NCBI RefSeq assembly: GCF_007671685.1
Contig: NZ_VCNL01000001.1
Span: 310,001 to 374,000 of the forward strand
DNA from: Halorubrum salsamenti
GTDB taxonomy: Archaea > Halobacteriota > Halobacteria > Halobacteriales > Haloferacaceae
DNA length: 64,000 nt
Direction of reading: 5' to 3'
The notes below the pieces were generated by a model. It saw only the letters and a list, made by a program, of their open reading frames with translations, was not told where the DNA came from and made no database searches. Below are positions 48,334-57,151 of the stretch, in pieces; the first letter of the stretch is position 1; every line of letters begins with the position of its first letter. The position numbers and the translations under genes are program-made.

Positions 48334-48376
48334 TGCGCCGGCCGGGATTTGAACCCGGGCCATGAGCTTGGAAGGC
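48334..48376 (-). repeat. att site: 3' half copy of tRNA-Gly (far end of the island)
   Basis: These 43 bases are identical to 60349-60391, which form the 3' part of the intact tRNA-Gly(TCC) from the anticodon loop to the acceptor 3' end plus one base. The sequence then diverges on both sides. An exact tRNA 3' half at the far end of an integrase-bearing segment is the classic outcome of tyrosine-recombinase integration into a tRNA gene. Here it is the displaced original 3' end. Confidence 0.93.
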
Positions 48377-48482
48377 CGCTCGCGCAAAGCGCTCGCGCTG
48401 TGCCCTACGACCCCCGTTTTCGGCGTTTCCGGTGTGCGTCCAATCTGCGCCCATTGGGTTATCGCACACGACTGACAAAAAA

Positions 48483-48501
48483 GTGTCGGATAAACCGACA
48501 C
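48483..48501. terminator. Short hairpin near the island end
   Basis: GTGTCGG-ATAAA-CCGACAC forms a perfect 7-base stem, directly after a run of six A (a run of T on the minus strand). It may act as a terminator or as a recombinase arm site close to the att core. The rest of 48377-48772 holds no certain gene. Confidence 0.35.
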
Positions 48502-48623
48502 GATGATACCCAGAAAATCTCTGTGTAGGACTAAACCAGCGTTTAAAGAGATGTAACCAATTTCTTCTTTACTCCTATTTCATATTAGAGCTGATATTTC
48601 GGTTCAAAATTGGAAGTGATAGA

Positions 48624-48722
48624 ATGGTAGATCCCCCTTGGAAGCAGAAGATCCGATGCCGGGTGATCACAGATGGTGAGTTCGCCGCCGTTTCTGGGCT
48701 TAGCTACCCTCGTAGAGATTGA
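48624..48722 (+). CDS. Possible 32-residue protein
   Basis: An ATG at 48624 preceded by GGAAGTGAT, a good match to the archaeal Shine-Dalgarno sequence, opens a frame of 32 residues (MVDPPWKQKIRC, ending YPRRD). It is the only plausible coding signal in 48380-48772. No family is recognised and the frame could be chance. Confidence 0.25.
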   Translation: MVDPPWKQKIRCRVITDGEFAAVSGLSYPRRD

Positions 48723-48772
48723 AACTCTAATTCCCACTTCGTCGGGTCCGGTGGATAATAAAGCGGTGACGC

Positions 48773-49123
48773 TCAGTAGATCACATTCTGTTCGAGTTCA
48801 GCAGCAATCTCGTCTTGAGTGTCCCATAAGACGCGAAGTAGTTGGTTCACCTCATCGAGGTCGGCGTTACCCTCCGCGTCGATCTTCTCGTTCAGGTCTT
48901 CGAGTAGACCTTGTTGGTGTTCGAGGACCTCGCGGATTTCATTCGGGTCAGTAGACTGTGGCGGTTGGAGCTGATCGAGTGTTCCGGTGTAGTCAGCCAC
49001 CACGAGTTGGAGTAGTTCGTTGGCGTCGTCCACGTCTTGGTTGTTTGCGGCGGCCTGTTCCAGTTGGTCGATCTGGTCGGGAAAGAGTGCGACTGTGATC
49101 GGCTCTGGCTCAACGACCGTCAT
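48773..49123 (-). CDS. Hypothetical acidic protein of the island
   Basis: 116 residues from MTVVEPEPITVALFP; a start 27 bases upstream is possible. It is Gln-, Asp- and Leu-rich and predicted to be mostly helical, with heptad-like Leu spacing in DQIDQLEQAAAN, ANELLQLVV and NQLLRVLWDTQDEI, so it may form a coiled coil. There is no signal peptide or membrane segment. It is divergent from a 50-residue gene; the 97 bases between them contain one copy of the island motif (49156-49176). I cannot name a function. Confidence 0.6.
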   Translation of the reverse strand: MTVVEPEPITVALFPDQIDQLEQAAANNQDVDDANELLQLVVADYTGTLDQLQPPQSTDPNEIREVLEHQQGLLEDLNEKIDAEGNADLDEVNQLLRVLWDTQDEIAAELEQNVIY

Positions 49124-49155
49124 ACCGGCGACCGGACACTCCGGGGGCAAATATC

Positions 49156-49176
49156 CACGTGGTTCACCGCATCGAG
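49156..49176 (+). promoter_or_regulatory. Copy of the island 20-base motif between two divergent small genes
   Basis: CACGTGGTTCACCGCATCGA, followed by G, differs from the copies upstream of hsdM mainly by one base (GTGG against GTGA). It occupies the promoter gap of the divergent genes at 49123 and 49221, a position fitting a shared operator. Confidence 0.45.
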
Positions 49177-49220
49177 TCGGTGTTCCTTTAGCCGTCCATT
49201 GATTTTGCCGAGGTTGTACG

Positions 49221-49373
49221 ATGGACAGTAGCGATCACATTGACGAGATCGTTTGCCGGATAGAGCGCGAGATCCAGCGCAATTCAGAAGCGCTTGAGGA
49301 GTACGAGGAGGTCAGCTATGAGGAGGAAGTGGCTTCGCAAAGAGACGTTGATGCCGAGGAGTTGTTCAGTTAG
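49221..49373 (+). CDS. Small acidic protein of 50 residues
   Basis: ATG at 49221 opens a frame with product MDSSDHIDEIVCRIERE and so on, ending AEELFS at the TAG at 49371-49373. It is preceded by a GAGGTTG stretch that may serve as ribosome binding site. The protein is strongly acidic, helical and amphipathic (ALEEYEEVSYEEEV), with one Cys. The codon and residue use is typical of a haloarchaeal gene, unlike the surrounding non-coding AT-rich DNA. It is divergent from the 116-residue gene, and the pair could form an antidote-type or regulatory couple, which is speculation. Confidence 0.5.
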   Translation: MDSSDHIDEIVCRIEREIQRNSEALEEYEEVSYEEEVASQRDVDAEELFS

Positions 49374-50286
49374 CTGACTGCTTCCATTCGTCCGGTTTTG
49401 TTATCCTCAATACGGCTGTATTTTACCGGCTGAGCAACCCGAACCCTGATGAAATACCCGAAAATTCTCGCACGGGCTTACTAACTACACACAGGGCGGG
49501 GGTGGGTCGATTGTTCTAACTGGGGGCGGGACCCCAGAATTTTACAATTGTAAAGTTTTGGTATGTTGGCGTCGGAGATGTACCCACCTAAACACAAACG
49601 CTATCAGACTGCTCACAGAGCGTTTCTCGTGGCGTCATAATGTTTCCCTCGTGTCTCTATCTGCGATCGATCTGACGGGCTATCAGATGCCCTCTCGCGG
49701 ATCTGACACGTGGACATCCGCCGGCCTAACTACACTCCCGTCTGTCGGTACCCTGTATTTCCTCTGTGGGTAACCACGTACCTACACTAACAGGCTGTAC
49801 ACAGTGGATCTAACGAGTGGATTAATTCATCGAGGGGGGTACACGTCAAAGGTGTACACTTTCAGCAGGACACTAAACGAGTGATCCACAGGAGAGTAGA
49901 TCACTCATGGGGTCTGTGCTTGGGGGGTATCTACTGTATATATATACTGTGTATGGTGGGGGGGTCACCGGGGGTCGCGCAGGTGCGGGAGCTGATAGCT
50001 CAGACAATTATTTTAGAATTGTTTAATTATGTCCCTAATTGGTTTATTATTGTTAGCACGCAGTATGAGGAATGGGCTGGGCACTCTCGTTACAATACGG
50101 CCGTGGACTCGCTGTTAAGGGTCACTCACAATGGGTGATACTGGATCGAGAGGTCCTATTCGGAATCGTTGTTCGATAGCCTCGGGTAGCAGCTGTGCCC
50201 TATCCCGATCCAAGACGCAAGCAACATTTTCCCGCTCGATGCGGCTGTCCACATTTGCTGGATTCAACTGAGGTTGACGGCCTATG
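49374..50286. other. 913-base AT-rich stretch without a convincing gene
   Basis: Frames here (for example 49558-49773 and 49881-50138) lack halophilic amino-acid bias, and I do not regard them as genes. The stretch holds GTACAC/GTGTAC words in both orientations (49798, 49841, 49854), GAGTGATCCAC against GTAGATCACTC (49880-49910) and a long palindromic TATATATATA core near 49936-49945. It could be a decayed gene region, a promoter cluster or an origin remnant. No Orc1/Cdc6-type ORB repeat was recognised. Confidence 0.4.
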
Positions 50287-51009
50287 TTATAGGTCGTCTT
50301 CCGAAAAGACGAGCCGGGAGCTGTTCTCCGTCAACCAGTCAGAGTGTGCCTCATACTCCGGATCGTATTCCGCAACCAACGACCAGAACTCGGAGCTGTG
50401 ATTCGGCTCTCGAAGATGGGCAAGCTCGTGAACGACGATGTAGTCAACGACCTCTGGCGGAGCCATCATCAGCCGCCAGTTGAGGCTGATCGTCCCTGTC
50501 GTCGAACAGCTTCCCCACTTCGTCCGTTGATTCCGTATCTCGATCTTCTCGTACTCGACTCCCATTCGCTCCGCATAGTGGTCAGCCCGCTCGGAGAAGT
50601 GTTCCCGGGCCTTTCGCCGATAGACGTTCTCCAATACCTGCTTGACCGTGGACTGTTCGACCGTACTCTTTCTAAGCCGAATCGATGCGCCAGTGATCTC
50701 GTGGCTTCGTGCCGGTTCGATGATCAGCTCTCGCTCCGTGCCGAGTAACGGGAACGTCTCACCCGCCTCGAAGGTGCGACTCGGAATTTGTTCCCGATAC
50801 TGCTCAAACCCGCGTTGTTTCTCGATGACCCACGCCGCATTTTCGCGGAGAACCTCTGACGGTCGAACCTCCGATGAGTCGGGAACGACGACTGTGACAC
50901 CGTGGATGTCCACATCGATGCGGGCTTTCGTCGCCTCGGAACTGTTCCGTACCTCGAACTCGACATCGTTCCCCAGCAGGTCGATGGTTCGAGACTGCGA
51001 CTTAGCCAT
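50287..51009 (-). CDS. YgjP-like/M48-related metallopeptidase of the restriction operon
   Basis: 240 residues. The C-terminal half has the zincin motif VHELAHLREPNHS (about 198-210), with the third ligand region in FWSLVAEYDPEYE. RNQRTKWGSCS and LNWRLMMAPPEVVDYI are hallmarks of the YgjP/DUF45 family. Its start overlaps the hsdR stop by 8 bases, so it is the fourth gene of the type I operon. Such peptidases are recurrent companions of type I restriction genes, perhaps controlling HsdR level; the role is not proven. No signal peptide, so it acts in the cytoplasm. Confidence 0.88.
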   Translation of the reverse strand: MAKSQSRTIDLLGNDVEFEVRNSSEATKARIDVDIHGVTVVVPDSSEVRPSEVLRENAAWVIEKQRGFEQYREQIPSRTFEAGETFPLLGTERELIIEPARSHEITGASIRLRKSTVEQSTVKQVLENVYRRKAREHFSERADHYAERMGVEYEKIEIRNQRTKWGSCSTTGTISLNWRLMMAPPEVVDYIVVHELAHLREPNHSSEFWSLVAEYDPEYEAHSDWLTENSSRLVFSEDDL

Positions 51010-53962
51010 GGTTCTCGATCAGGTAGGTCCGAACGGCGTCCACGAACCCGTCGTCGTCGCTAATCAGATGCCCGAGGTCGTACTGTTTCACCAGCACATC
51101 GAGGAGAAGCCGTTCGACCTCAGCGATGGTCTGCTGGTTCGTCTGCCAGCCGGCATAGTTCCGGTCAACCCGATCACGGAACTGCGAGACGATCTCGTTA
51201 GCGACCTCCTCGGCCTGCTCGTCGGAATCGATCGCATCCGACGTCTCCTCCGTTAGGTGCGTGTAGATGGCGAACTCGGCGTCGTCCATCCCCTCGTCTT
51301 CGGCTTCACGTTCGACTTCGAGAACCTCTCCTTCGACCGTCTTCAGCGCCTCAACTGCTTCGGGATCGGTGATCTCGTCGCCCTGCCAGCGCTCCACGAT
51401 ATCGGTGACGCGTTCACTCAGGCGCTTGTACCGAGGGTTCTGGTTCTCCCGTGGGTGGAGATGTTCGCGGGTAGCATGGGCGATCTGTGACGCCTTCACG
51501 CCGGGGTTATCGAGTCCTTCGACGTCTTCGAGGTACTCCTCTCCGAGCTTGTACGTGGGGAAGTCACGCTTGATCTCGGAGATTTCCACGTTGTCTCCGA
51601 TGATGTCGCGCGTCTTCTCTCGCATGTCCTCCTCGGGGTCGTCCTCGCCGGCTGTCGTACGCTTGAACGCAACGTGGATTCGGCTGAGCCACTTGTAGTC
51701 GTCCTCGATGCCTTCGCTCACGAGGCGTCCATCGGGCGCAACGGCCTCGTAGAGATTCTGGAGACGTCGGAAGCCCTGCTTGAACTGGCGGCGCTCCGGA
51801 TGGGTACTGATTCGTTCGACCGCCGCGTAGGTCGCCTCTTGGGAGTCGGTCTGCGAGATGCCGTCGAAGATGTCCAGCACGTTTGCCAGCTGCTCGTTGA
51901 GGTCGTCGAACAGCTCGTCCTTGTCGCGGGCGGCGTAGGCCTTCGTCTCGGCGTCGTAGTCAAGCGCCTCGTCGATGTTCTCGAACACGCCCTGGAAGTC
52001 CACGATCTCGCCGTTCTCTTTCCCCTCGGCGGGTCGGTTCGTCCGAGCGATAGCCTGCATCAGATTGTGGTTCTTCAGGTTCCGGTCGAGGTACATCGTC
52101 TTCAGGATCGGCGCGTCGAACCCCGTCAGGAGCATGTTGTGGACGACGAGGAGTTTGGGGTTCCCGTCTTCCTTGAACTCCTTGACGATGCTATCACGCT
52201 CCTCCGAGTCGGTGTGGAACCGCTGGATGAGGTCGGGGTCGCCCTTGTTGGAGGTGTAGAGGACCTCGATCTCGTCTTCGTCCCGCCGCTCGATGAGGCG
52301 TTTCCCGTACATCGCCGCCGACCGTCGGCTCGGTGTGACGACCATGCCCTTCCAGCCGTTCGGGGCAACGTGTTCGTCGTAGTGGGCGTCGATCTCGGCA
52401 ACGGCGCGGTCCACCCGCGGTTCGAGTTCCGCCATGGTCCGACTGGTCACGGTTTCCTGTATGAACTCCCGCTTCTCGTCAGTCGTCATCCCGCGGAACT
52501 CGTGTTCGAACTCCTCGTCGAGTCCGGCCTCATCGATGTCCCACTCCATCTCGTGTCGGAGCGTGAAGTAGACCGGCAGGATCAGGCCGTCGTCGATGCC
52601 CTGTTTCACGGAGTAGCGATGGAGGTAGTCCTCACCCTCGGGGGAGAACTCGCGGAACGTGTTTCGATCCTCGTGTCGCTCTCCCTCTCGGACGGGCGTC
52701 CCGGTAAACCCGAAGTGGTAGCAGTCGGGTAAGGCCGCATCGAGGCGGCTTCCGAGGTCGGCTTCCATAAACCGGTGGGCCTCGTCAGACATGACCACGA
52801 CCTCGTCGTTGCCCTGTACGTCGGGGTCAACGTCCTCGAACTTCTGGATGGTCGTGAGAACCAGCTGGCTCTGTCCCTCCTCGATGAGGCGTTGTAGGTG
52901 GTCGATGCTCTCGGCTTCCTCCCACTGTTCGAGCGTGAGGTTCGCCAGCTGATCGCGCATCTGGCTGTTGAGCTTGTCCGTATCGACGATGATGAAGACC
53001 TGCGGGTTTCGGACGACGTCGCTCCGAGAGAGGAGATTCTCGGCGGCGTACAGCATCGTGAACGACTTGCCCGACCCTTGGGTGTGCCAGATGAGGCCGC
53101 GGTCGTGTTCCCCTTCTTCGACGCGTTCGAGGATACGGTTCACCGCGTAGTACTGCATGTAGCGCGGAACGATCTTCGCGTCACCGCCGGCCCGCCGCTC
53201 GTAGAAGACGAAGTGCTTCAGCAGATCGAGGATCGTCTCGGGGTTACACAGCGCCCTCACCGCCTGCCGCATCTCGTTGTCGTCTGCGAACACCTCCGGC
53301 GCGTCGTTCCACGGCTCGTAGAACTCCTTGGGAGCGCCGACCGCGCCGTAGCGGAGTTCCATCGTGTCGGCGGCGACGTTGAACAGACCGGGGACGAACA
53401 GCCGAGGCACGTCGTCCTCGTAGTCTTTGAGGTCGCTGACGGCGTCGTGCCAGTCGTTGTCCTGTGCGAGGCTTTTCAGCTCCATCGTCACGAGCGGAAT
53501 CCCGTTGACGAACAGATTCACGTCGGGTCGGATGGTCGTTTCGCGGGAAATGGAGAACTGGTTGACGGCGTGAAAGCGATTGTTCTCAGGAGTCTCGTGA
53601 TCGATGAGATCGACGTAGACCGTCTCGCTCGTGCCGTCGTCACGCTGAACGGAGAAGCTCTTGCCCTTGGTAAGCAGTCGATAGATGGTTCGGTTGCCAT
53701 CCATGAGGTTCTCCGCATCGAGGTCGCGTTTGAGCGAGGAGAGGAACTTCTCGACGTTGCCCTCGGTCACCTCGTCGTTGATCTCGATGAGCCGCTCGCC
53801 AAGGAGATCCCAGTAGATGACCTCGTGGCTGTCGCGTTCGTAGATCTCATCGAGAACGTTCGCACCACGTCCACCGTCCTGTCCGTGTGTCTCCCATCCG
53901 ACGCCGTCGAGCCACGAGAGAAGCGAGCGTTCGACGCCGCCCTCGGATGGGATGCTACCCAT
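51002..53962 (-). CDS. hsdR: Type I restriction enzyme R subunit (HsdR)
   Basis: 986 residues. The N-terminal nuclease domain has the PD-(D/E)xK pattern: D147 in RPDVNL and E161-L-K163. A superfamily 2 helicase translocase follows, with Walker A TQGSGKS (about 294-300), DEAH box SDEAHRF and the ARTNRP motif VI region. The helical C-terminal domain binds the HsdM-HsdS core. It translocates and cuts unmodified DNA. It overlaps hsdS and the peptidase gene by 8 bases on each side. All key motifs are intact, so the system looks functional. Confidence 0.95.
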   Translation of the reverse strand: MGSIPSEGGVERSLLSWLDGVGWETHGQDGGRGANVLDEIYERDSHEVIYWDLLGERLIEINDEVTEGNVEKFLSSLKRDLDAENLMDGNRTIYRLLTKGKSFSVQRDDGTSETVYVDLIDHETPENNRFHAVNQFSISRETTIRPDVNLFVNGIPLVTMELKSLAQDNDWHDAVSDLKDYEDDVPRLFVPGLFNVAADTMELRYGAVGAPKEFYEPWNDAPEVFADDNEMRQAVRALCNPETILDLLKHFVFYERRAGGDAKIVPRYMQYYAVNRILERVEEGEHDRGLIWHTQGSGKSFTMLYAAENLLSRSDVVRNPQVFIIVDTDKLNSQMRDQLANLTLEQWEEAESIDHLQRLIEEGQSQLVLTTIQKFEDVDPDVQGNDEVVVMSDEAHRFMEADLGSRLDAALPDCYHFGFTGTPVREGERHEDRNTFREFSPEGEDYLHRYSVKQGIDDGLILPVYFTLRHEMEWDIDEAGLDEEFEHEFRGMTTDEKREFIQETVTSRTMAELEPRVDRAVAEIDAHYDEHVAPNGWKGMVVTPSRRSAAMYGKRLIERRDEDEIEVLYTSNKGDPDLIQRFHTDSEERDSIVKEFKEDGNPKLLVVHNMLLTGFDAPILKTMYLDRNLKNHNLMQAIARTNRPAEGKENGEIVDFQGVFENIDEALDYDAETKAYAARDKDELFDDLNEQLANVLDIFDGISQTDSQEATYAAVERISTHPERRQFKQGFRRLQNLYEAVAPDGRLVSEGIEDDYKWLSRIHVAFKRTTAGEDDPEEDMREKTRDIIGDNVEISEIKRDFPTYKLGEEYLEDVEGLDNPGVKASQIAHATREHLHPRENQNPRYKRLSERVTDIVERWQGDEITDPEAVEALKTVEGEVLEVEREAEDEGMDDAEFAIYTHLTEETSDAIDSDEQAEEVANEIVSQFRDRVDRNYAGWQTNQQTIAEVERLLLDVLVKQYDLGHLISDDDGFVDAVRTYLIENHG

Positions 53963-55361
53963 GTTGTGCGATTTCGTCGGGCACCTCTATGTTAGTGTCG
54001 GTTGTTCTGACTGTTCCGGAGAGGAAGTCTTGCATTAGACCGCGCTTGAGGCGTTTGAGTTGACTCGTCACCTCCCGATTGTGTAGAATTTGCTCATCGA
54101 ACTGTGAAAGAAGGGACGCAATCTCTTTTTGTTCCTCTATTCTGGGAACAGGTACGTCGATATTTCCGGTTGCACTCTTGCTGATTTCGGGGAAGGTACT
54201 GCCTCCGCTTATAGAGACGACGTAATCCATTATGTAGTTAAAATAATAGTAGAAGAACTCTGTATCGAGCGATTCACCGCACTCAAACGCGGTGATTCCC
54301 TGATTAGTAGCTGCCGGAACAGTACAAATAGCCGTTCGTCCGATTCCGTATGAACGACTCGTGAACATAACAGAGTCAGGCTCAACTACTGTGAGCGACG
54401 AACTTTCTACCCCTTCTGGGGTAAGTTTCCGACCTGAATCAGAGATGTACTTTCCGTTCCCCTCTTCATTCAGGTCGGAAAGGTCATCTGGAGTTACCCA
54501 CGCAAGATCTCCTCCGTAATACTCATCGTGAGAAGTCCGTGGAGTGTTCCCACGTTCAATCTCTGCTAAGTTTGAAACCTTGTCGAACTCCCAACCCTGT
54601 GGAAAGTCACCGATATGATGGCTTTGGGTATCTTCGTTGTTTAGCCCATAGGTGAATAACTTCTGTGTGGCTCCTTTTTTTACTCGTTGTAACTGTACAT
54701 CTATCTCTTCCGCGTTCTCAATCGCCCGGTCAACCGTGTAGAGTACGGTAGCGATTTTTCGCTGTTCGGGGAGTGGTGGAATCGGAAGTAAGAGCGAACC
54801 GTACTCGCCTGTATTGATATTTGATTGTGCTGTGGTCTTAGCACGGCGGCGAACCCAATCCCAATATCGGTCACTCAAAGTGTACTCCGAGATGTACTTG
54901 TGGTTTAATCCGGCATCTTGGAGCTGATGGCGGATTGAATAACCCCCGAAACAACAGTCACCATCGTCCGAATCGTAGAGGTAGGTCTTCCCGAGAGACG
55001 CGCCAACCGACCCACTTCGAGCGAAAAGCATATCTCCTTTTTCCAGCATTCCATCTTTCGCTTTCTCGTGGGAGAGGCTTGCTCTGCTATCTTCTTTTAG
55101 CCCTCCAAAGTCATCAAAATCTTGCGTTCGGATATACCGAGGTTTGTCAGGGTCATAGTCCTCGGCTGATTCGGTTAAACCATATTCCGTTTCCTCAGCA
55201 ATGTTCTCAAGCCTCGTCGCTATCCAGTCCTCTGGAATCTTTCCAACCGACGTTTCATCAAGACTTGACTTCACCGAGGACTCCAGAACAGCTTCAATTG
55301 CTTCGTTATTACCTTCCCTTTGCTCTTCAGCGAAGTCATCTAACGTAGCCTCCTCACTCAT
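53955..55361 (-). CDS. hsdS: Type I restriction specificity subunit (HsdS)
   Basis: 468 residues with two target-recognition domains, each followed by the conserved spacer helix. The first half ends PPLPEQRKIATVL..VDRAIENAEEI; the second ends with RIEEQKEIASLLSQFDEQI. It selects the bipartite DNA target for both methylation and cleavage. The DNA is markedly richer in A and T than hsdM or hsdR, which fits the rapid exchange of specificity modules between strains. It overlaps its neighbours by 8 bases on both sides. Confidence 0.93.
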   Translation of the reverse strand: MSEEATLDDFAEEQREGNNEAIEAVLESSVKSSLDETSVGKIPEDWIATRLENIAEETEYGLTESAEDYDPDKPRYIRTQDFDDFGGLKEDSRASLSHEKAKDGMLEKGDMLFARSGSVGASLGKTYLYDSDDGDCCFGGYSIRHQLQDAGLNHKYISEYTLSDRYWDWVRRRAKTTAQSNINTGEYGSLLLPIPPLPEQRKIATVLYTVDRAIENAEEIDVQLQRVKKGATQKLFTYGLNNEDTQSHHIGDFPQGWEFDKVSNLAEIERGNTPRTSHDEYYGGDLAWVTPDDLSDLNEEGNGKYISDSGRKLTPEGVESSSLTVVEPDSVMFTSRSYGIGRTAICTVPAATNQGITAFECGESLDTEFFYYYFNYIMDYVVSISGGSTFPEISKSATGNIDVPVPRIEEQKEIASLLSQFDEQILHNREVTSQLKRLKRGLMQDFLSGTVRTTDTNIEVPDEIAQHG

Positions 55362-56856
55362 AATTCAGCGCCTCCATATGCTCGCTCATCGTCGCCTCGA
55401 TCTCGTCCCGTTCTGCCTGTAGTTCGCGCAACTTCGCCAATTCCTCCTCAACATCAATATCCTCCTCTGGCTCCGTTGTATCGACGTACAGCGCGATGTT
55501 CAGATTGTAGTCGTTCTCTCGAATCTCATCGAGCGACACCGTTCGACTCACACGCTCCTCGGTCGCCCATTCGCGGACATTCTCAACGACGTGGTCAACT
55601 CCTTCTTCGGTGAGTTCGCTCTGGTTCGATAACTCCTCGTAGAACGCCTCATCAGCGGCGTGGACGAACTGTACCTCGCCCTCTCGCTCCGCGGGTTTGT
55701 CCGTGTTCAGTACGAGGACGGCAGAGGGAATCGAGACGTTCTGGAACAGATTCTCCGGAAGCCCAACGATCGCCTCCACCATGTCGTTCTCCAGCATCGG
55801 CTTCCGATAGCGCGACTCGTGCTTGCGGAACAGCACGCCGTGCGGAATAACGACCGCTGCCTTCCCACCGACTCCGTCCTCGTCAGGACGCTTCAACTGC
55901 TTCGCCATGTGCATAATGAAGGCGTAGTCTCCGCGATCGGCACGTGGGAGTTTCTTGTGCCAGTCGAAGCGTCCGTAGGGGTCGTCCTGAAGTTCGTCTT
56001 TCGCCCAATTAGCGGAGAATGGGAAGTTAGCGAGAACCCGGTCGAAGCGTTCGAGTTCGTCTTGTTCCTCGTTCGTAAACCCGGGATTCGAGAGGGAATC
56101 TTCGCGCTGTATCTCTCCATCGAGGCCGTGGATGGAGAGGTTCATCTTCGCAATCGCAGCGATATCGGGGTTGATCTCTTGCCCCGTGAAGGTCAGCTTC
56201 GTCGGGTCGCCGTCCTGCTCCTCGCGGTAGTACCGTGCCGCCTCGATGAGCATTCCACCCGAGCCGACAGTCGGGTCGTGGAACGTCATCCCGTCCTCAA
56301 ACTCATCGACGAGCCGCACGCAGAGGTTGACGATGTGCGGAGGCGTGAAGAACTGCCCGCCGGACTTCCCTTCTTCCTCCGCGAAGTGGCGCACCAAGTC
56401 CATGTACGCCTCGCCGAGCATGTCCGGCGGAACGCTGTCTCGATCGAGATCGTACTTCGAGAGGTGTTCGACCAGCCGGCCGAGCCGATCGTCATCGAGG
56501 GCGTCGGCGTCGATGTAATCGGCGCGGAATACACCAGTCAGCTCGGGGTTCGCCTCGGTTAGCGCATCGAACGCTTCGTTCAGCTCTTGGTCGATGTTGT
56601 CGCTGACGGCGCGGATGTCGTCCCACAGGTAGCCTTCGGGAACGACAGGGATGTCGTAGAGGTTCTCCCGACGAGCGAAGTCCTCGCCGTACTCGTCGAG
56701 GTTCTCGGCGTACTGCTTCTCGAACTCGTCGGAGATCGACTTATAGTAGACGAGCGGGAGGATGAACTCCTTGTAGTCGGTGGGGTCAACGGCGTCTCGA
56801 ATAATATCGGCACACTTGAACAGGTGAGATTCGAGGTCGTCCAAGGAGATTGGCAT
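55354..56856 (-). CDS. hsdM: Type I restriction-modification methyltransferase subunit (HsdM)
   Basis: 500 residues from MPISLDDLES; the in-frame extension upstream of 56856 covers the promoter and is rejected. The N-terminal helical domain (about 1-150) is followed by the N6-adenine MTase with SAM motif DPTVGSGG (194-201) and catalytic motif ANFPFS (276-281, variant of NPPF). The C-terminal coiled tail (LRELQAERDEIEA) contacts HsdS. A TATA-like GCATATA at 56881-56887 lies about 27 bases before the ATG. It is the first gene of the operon, preceded by tandem repeats at 56988-57145. Confidence 0.95.
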   Translation of the reverse strand: MPISLDDLESHLFKCADIIRDAVDPTDYKEFILPLVYYKSISDEFEKQYAENLDEYGEDFARRENLYDIPVVPEGYLWDDIRAVSDNIDQELNEAFDALTEANPELTGVFRADYIDADALDDDRLGRLVEHLSKYDLDRDSVPPDMLGEAYMDLVRHFAEEEGKSGGQFFTPPHIVNLCVRLVDEFEDGMTFHDPTVGSGGMLIEAARYYREEQDGDPTKLTFTGQEINPDIAAIAKMNLSIHGLDGEIQREDSLSNPGFTNEEQDELERFDRVLANFPFSANWAKDELQDDPYGRFDWHKKLPRADRGDYAFIMHMAKQLKRPDEDGVGGKAAVVIPHGVLFRKHESRYRKPMLENDMVEAIVGLPENLFQNVSIPSAVLVLNTDKPAEREGEVQFVHAADEAFYEELSNQSELTEEGVDHVVENVREWATEERVSRTVSLDEIRENDYNLNIALYVDTTEPEEDIDVEEELAKLRELQAERDEIEATMSEHMEALNYE

Positions 56857-56880
56857 ACGATCGAAGTCCCACCCGACCAG

Positions 56881-56887
56881 TATATGC
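56881..56887 (-). promoter_or_regulatory. Likely TATA box of the hsd operon
   Basis: The minus strand reads AGCATATAC here, about 27 bases upstream of the hsdM start, so the operon mRNA is probably leaderless, with the repeat sites further upstream. Confidence 0.45.
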
Positions 56888-56987
56888 TCTGCGGTAGCCG
56901 GGACCGTGTTGTCGATCCCACCGGACTGCTCTCTGAGCAGGAAGACGTTCAAGCTGGCTAACTCGCAGAAAGCGATTCAGTCTGAGG

Positions 56988-57145
56988 GGATCGCTCGACG
57001 TGATTCACCGCATCGAGCGGGATGGAACACACGGACCGAAACGCCCCCAACAGGATCGCTTGACGTGATTCACCGCATCGAGGCGGGGGCCGAACGCACG
57101 GAGCAGAACACTTCTAACTGGATCGCTTGGTGTGAGTGGGATTAC
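56988..57145. repeat. 65-base tandem repeat (2.4 copies) upstream of hsdM
   Basis: Two 30-base segments, 56988-57017 and 57053-57082, differ at a single base. A third begins at 57120 and matches for about 18 bases. The intervening 35-37 bases are also similar to each other, so the whole unit of 65-67 bases was duplicated. Each full unit carries the island motif ACGTGATTCACCGCATCGAG. The array lies 130-290 bases upstream of hsdM, beyond its TATA box, an arrangement suited to a regulator binding upstream. Confidence 0.8.
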
Positions 57146-57151
57146 CCGAAT

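Noticed and set aside
48336-48420. A second tRNA-Gly, perhaps with an intron
   Set aside because: Only the 3' half matches. The 5' side lacks a pairing acceptor strand and D arm, and the pattern is explained by the att duplication.
48841-48858. Another copy of the island motif inside the 116-residue gene
   Set aside because: It lies in coding sequence and is explained by the codons of an Asp-Glu-Val-Asn stretch; only the right part matches.
49558-49773. 71-codon frame in the same stretch
   Set aside because: No acidic bias, no promoter in place, no similarity recognised.
49881-50138. 85-codon frame in the AT-rich island stretch
   Set aside because: Hydrophobic, Cys- and Tyr-rich composition without halophilic acidity and no recognised motif.
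56988-57145. Possible mini-CRISPR: 30-base repeats spaced by 35-37 bases with a degenerate last copy
   Set aside because: The two 'spacers' are clearly similar to each other, so the real unit is a 65-base tandem duplication. The motif also occurs inverted and 7.8 kb away, and no cas gene is present.
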